DNA from: Gimesia chilikensis
GTDB lineage: Bacteria; Planctomycetota; Planctomycetia; Planctomycetales; Planctomycetaceae
Reading direction: 5' to 3'
DNA: 64,000 nucleotides
Assembly: GCF_007744075.1 (NCBI RefSeq)
Contig: NZ_CP036266.1
Span: 1,141,001-1,205,000 of the forward strand
Position 1 is the stretch's first letter. The number at the start of each line of letters is the position of its first letter. The notes beneath the pieces were generated by a model, which was given only the letters and a program-made list of their open reading frames with translations, was not told where the DNA came from and ran no database searches. Shown in pieces: positions 60,907 through 64,000 of the stretch. The position numbers and the translations under genes were made by a program.

Positions 60907-61179
60907 AGTACCATCCGTGGTATTGCGTATGACGGGAAATCGAAGGGAGAAAGGAGAGTGCCGTTGCGAAGCAGAGCCTCGGAGGCAGAGAGGAGCCGGA
61001 ATTTAGCAGATATCGGCTATCAGGTGTAGATCAATTCTGTGTAGACTGGACTGGGAGCATAAGTGCCGCTTGCCGCAACTGAAGAGATGCGATAGTCTGC
61101 AGTGCACGCTGATTTCCATTGTCATTTTCTTACGTATCTTTCTTTCTGCCAGCACCTTAGATGAAAGGCGAATTCTGCA
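60907..61179. other. 273-bp divergent intergenic region
   Basis: Separates the EEP gene from the glycosyltransferase gene. I see no hairpin or gene; promoters for both directions are expected. Confidence 0.35.
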
Positions 61180-62331
61180 TTGTCTCGACGGATCACCATC
61201 ACGATTCCTTCGCTCAGTCTGGGCGGTGCAGAGGGGGTGGCTGCGATGATGGCCAATCATTGGGCTGCAGAGGGAGATCAGGTCACTCTGTTGACCCTCG
61301 ATTCCGCAGAGACCGATACCTTTCAGCTCGCACCGGAAGTGCATCGCATTGCGCTGGGACTGATGCGTGATTCGGGAAATCTCCTGCAGGCATTAGTGAA
61401 TAATCGTCAACGGGTTCAAAAACTTCGCGCTGAAATTGCCCGATCCAGGCCCGATGTGGTCATCAGCCTGACGGACCGGATGAACGTGCTGACGCTGTTG
61501 GCAGCCGGGAAAGCAGCTTATCCCGTGATTGTCTCCGAACGCTCGGACCCACGCTATCATCTGATGGGCCGCGTCTGGTCATACCTGCGTAAGAAAACAT
61601 ATCCTCGTGCAGCAGCCGTCGTGGTACAGACTCAGGGGGTGGCCGACTTTTGTCGCTCCTGGCTCCCTTCAACCCGTATTGAAGTCATTCCAAACGCAGT
61701 GCCTGCGCCACGCTCGTCAGGAATTCCCGTGGTGACGGAAGAGATTGTCAAAGCGCGGCCAGCCTCACATGTGGTACTGGGCATGGGCCGGCTCTCTCAT
61801 GAAAAAGGCTTTGATATGTTGATTGATGCCTTTTCCAATCTGGCAGATGATTTTCCGGATTGGAAATTACGCATTCTGGGAGAAGGTCCCCTGCGTGAGA
61901 CGCTGCAAGCCACGATTGATCAGCGGGGTCTGCAGGAGCAGATCGAACTGCCCGGCTGGGTGGCCGATCCCGAACTGGCCCTCGATCAGGGGGATCTGTT
62001 CGTGCTCCCCTCCCGTTACGAAGGTTTTCCCAATGCACTCTTGCAGGCAATGTCGCGCGGGTTACCCTGCATCGGATTTGACTGTCAGGGAAGTCTGGCT
62101 GATCTTTCCATGCGTGAACTAAAAGCGTTACTTCTACCTACGAAAAATCAACGTGAATTGACTTCCATTCACGCGCTCGAAGATCTGATGAGATCGCTCA
62201 TGGCGGATGAAAAATCGCTAAAAGAGCTTGCTCTTATGAGTCTTCAGGCAAGCGAGAAGTTTTCCATCCCCCGCTATTTTGCATCGTGGGATCAGCTAAT
62301 CAAAGAGTCTCTGACCGGAAGAGATAAATAA
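61180..62331 (+). CDS. GT4-family glycosyltransferase
   Basis: 383 residues with the GT-B fold. The N-terminal 'IPSLSLGGAEGVAAMMANHWA' carries GGAE; the C-terminal half has 'VLGMGRLSHEKGFDMLIDAF', 'LRILGEGPLRETLQ', 'LPGWVADPELALDQGDLFVLPSRYEGFPNALLQAMSRGLPCIGFD'. In the E-x7-E motif the second Glu is Gln (EGFPNALLQ), a known variation that may still be active. The start is a TTG at 61180 with AAAGG upstream; no ATG precedes the GGAE motif. It overlaps the next gene by 1 base. Confidence 0.83.
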   Translation: MSRRITITIPSLSLGGAEGVAAMMANHWAAEGDQVTLLTLDSAETDTFQLAPEVHRIALGLMRDSGNLLQALVNNRQRVQKLRAEIARSRPDVVISLTDRMNVLTLLAAGKAAYPVIVSERSDPRYHLMGRVWSYLRKKTYPRAAAVVVQTQGVADFCRSWLPSTRIEVIPNAVPAPRSSGIPVVTEEIVKARPASHVVLGMGRLSHEKGFDMLIDAFSNLADDFPDWKLRILGEGPLRETLQATIDQRGLQEQIELPGWVADPELALDQGDLFVLPSRYEGFPNALLQAMSRGLPCIGFDCQGSLADLSMRELKALLLPTKNQRELTSIHALEDLMRSLMADEKSLKELALMSLQASEKFSIPRYFASWDQLIKESLTGRDK

Positions 62332-62705
62332 TGCAGCAGTACGTGATTCTGAGACACGATCATCCCGAATTGCACTGGGATCTGATGCTGGAAGAAGGGG
62401 ATGTGCTCAAAACCTGGCGTCTCCCCCAGCCGCCGGAGATTGACCCGGCTTCGGATGAAACCTCACTCGATTTGACAGCAGAGGCGTTGCCCGATCATCG
62501 ACTGGTTTATCTGGAATACGAGGGACCCGTCAGTGGAGACCGCGGGGAGGTCAGCCGCTGGGACCGGGGAACTTTCACTCTGCTGGAACGGAGCGAAGAT
62601 CAACTGGTGGCTCTGCTCACCGGTGAGGAACTGGCAGGACGGCTCACTCTGAAAAAACAGGATTCAGAAAACAGGTGGAGTCTGAACTATACCGCTTTTT
62701 TTTGA
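62331..62705 (+). CDS. Stand-alone LigD-type 3'-phosphoesterase domain protein
   Basis: 124 residues. 'VILRHDHPELHWDLMLEEGDVLKTWRLP' and 'LPDHRLVYLEYEGPVSGDRGEVSRWDRGTF' match the phosphoesterase (PE) domain of DNA ligase D, which trims 3' ends in bacterial end joining. The His/Asp pairs in the first segment (RHD, HWD) correspond to the metal site. Here the domain stands alone, without ligase or polymerase. The TAATG overlap with the glycosyltransferase gene shows they are in one operon; the functional link is unclear. Confidence 0.78.
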   Translation: MQQYVILRHDHPELHWDLMLEEGDVLKTWRLPQPPEIDPASDETSLDLTAEALPDHRLVYLEYEGPVSGDRGEVSRWDRGTFTLLERSEDQLVALLTGEELAGRLTLKKQDSENRWSLNYTAFF

Positions 62706-62731
62706 TCGCGATGCAGTAACGGCTCACACGC

Positions 62732-63400
62732 TCATTGCTTCTGTACGTCGTTTGCTTTACCGGCGATTTGAAACAACCCCGGTTCGACCTTGAGAACCGT
62801 CAGGTCGGGGAGATCGGAATCCTGTCGGTCCAGATGTACGATCAAAACGTCATGCTCATTCATCTGGCTCCATTCAATCTGCCAGCCTTCGGCACGGGCT
62901 TCCTGAATCAGTTTGGTAATCGCTTCATCAATGGGGATTGGCAGCAGACCCGCCCGGGCCTGCTCCAGTTCGAGTACCAGACGATTTTCTTTCATTAGCC
63001 AGGGTTTGAATTTGAGGCTGATAATTCCAGACCATTTTTTTAAGGTCAGATGGAAGCCAACGATGACCTGGTCCTGTTCGAAGTGGACCCGTGGATCGGT
63101 GATGCCTTCCGGCACCCATTCGTTGTATTTCTGATGCAGTTCTTCAGCCAGCCAGGCGTTGACTTCCTGTTCGCTGAACTCCTGCGACCAGAGTGGTTCC
63201 TGGTTGCGGACGTCATTCACGATTTGCATCGAGTGCTGGACAAAATCCTTGGCTTCCTGCTGCCGGATTTCCGGGGCCACCTGTTGCTGAAGAGCCGCCT
63301 GGTAGAACTCCGGTACCTGGGCAGAAGACCAATACAGGCCCCCGGCGGTCCCACCCAGGATCAGCAGCAGCAATAAAAGGAAGAGCAGAAAGCGTTTCAT
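62732..63400 (-). CDS. Hypothetical membrane-anchored protein
   Basis: 222 residues with a strong N-terminal hydrophobic segment (~4-24, nine leucines) and a mostly helical then beta-like extracytoplasmic part ('ITDPRVHFEQDQVIVGFHLTLKKWSGIISLKFKPWL'). No domain assigned with confidence; the beta part is somewhat like lipid-binding proteins of the LmeA/YdgA type. It converges on the PE-domain gene, 26 bp away. The 63401-63652 spacer behind it shows nothing notable. Confidence 0.6.
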   Translation of the reverse strand: MKRFLLFLLLLLLILGGTAGGLYWSSAQVPEFYQAALQQQVAPEIRQQEAKDFVQHSMQIVNDVRNQEPLWSQEFSEQEVNAWLAEELHQKYNEWVPEGITDPRVHFEQDQVIVGFHLTLKKWSGIISLKFKPWLMKENRLVLELEQARAGLLPIPIDEAITKLIQEARAEGWQIEWSQMNEHDVLIVHLDRQDSDLPDLTVLKVEPGLFQIAGKANDVQKQ

Positions 63401-63634
63401 GCAGAAATGCTAGGTCGCCGGGGAAGTACCGTCAAGACCGTTCAAGGAACCCGGAATCACCAGAAAACGTGAAATTGCGCTAAGTTGACTCTTCGAATAT
63501 ACTTGTCGAATGCATGTGGGTGTTTTATGATCAGCCGGACCCAGTCAGGACTGTTACCTGCCATCTTCCGGCTGTGTCCTTGTCCAGCAGCGGGAACGCT
63601 GGAATTCCCGTCGGTCACCCCGTCAGTTTGATAG

Positions 63635-64000
<366 letters not shown>

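Overview
The window most likely comes from a planctomycete chromosome, close to Gimesia or Rubinisphaera. This is inferred from content: a DUF1559 prepilin-like protein, a Gfo/Idh/MocA oxidoreductase beside a DUF1080 protein, CehA/McbA-type metallohydrolases, Pro/Gln/Tyr-rich secreted proteins, an ECF sigma/anti-sigma pair, a DnaA and an HpnD-like synthase. Genes lie on both strands in short operons with moderate GC. No rRNA, tRNA or CRISPR array was seen. The window ends inside gltX.

Layout. 1-7.6 kb: small soluble or membrane-anchored proteins on the + strand (esterase, DUF2314-ankyrin fusion, two Nudix hydrolases, HEAT-repeat protein, PhyH-type dioxygenase). Two REP-like palindromic repeats lie at about 2.1 and 7.9 kb. 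7.6-8.5 kb: a gene-poor spacer with repeats. 8.5-17.7 kb: MMPL transporter, secreted C45-type hydrolase, stand-alone ADP-dependent NAD(P)HX dehydratase, alpha-glucan phosphorylase with a clear terminator, then a structured leader ahead of a polyprenyl-phosphate sugar transferase. 18-21.3 kb: Tat-exported Gfo/Idh/MocA oxidoreductase with a DUF1080 protein, then mtnA.

21.3-29.4 kb is an envelope block: two Pro/Gln/Tyr-rich exported proteins, a secretin with a pilus-assembly N-terminal domain, a Gly-tailed lipoprotein and a TPR lipoprotein with a long Gln/Pro-rich tail. This resembles the outer-membrane part of a Tad/Cpa apparatus without its ATPase or pilin. 29.4-33.6 kb: dnaA, a double GNAT protein, an ECF sigma factor and its membrane anti-sigma. 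34-49.7 kb: lipoprotein aldose epimerase, two CehA-type proteins (one with two EF-hand loops), a DUF1559 prepilin, HpnD, a protein with tandem YHS-like units, SppA, a TPR membrane protein, a secreted esterase and a UbiD-family decarboxylase.

49754-58584 is an integrated mobile element of about 8.8 kb, bounded by an 18-bp perfect direct repeat (attL/attR). It sits in what was a divergent intergenic region between the UbiD gene and a metallophosphoesterase gene. It carries an HTH protein, an excisionase-like protein, a zinc-finger/TOPRIM/DUF3987 primase-helicase, several unknown small proteins, a Nu1-like HTH protein and a tyrosine integrase next to attR. It has no capsid, tail or conjugation genes, so it looks like a phage satellite or integrative plasmid. 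The window closes with a metallophosphoesterase, an EEP nuclease/phosphatase, a GT4 glycosyltransferase overlapping a stand-alone LigD-type phosphoesterase domain, a membrane-anchored unknown and the start of gltX.
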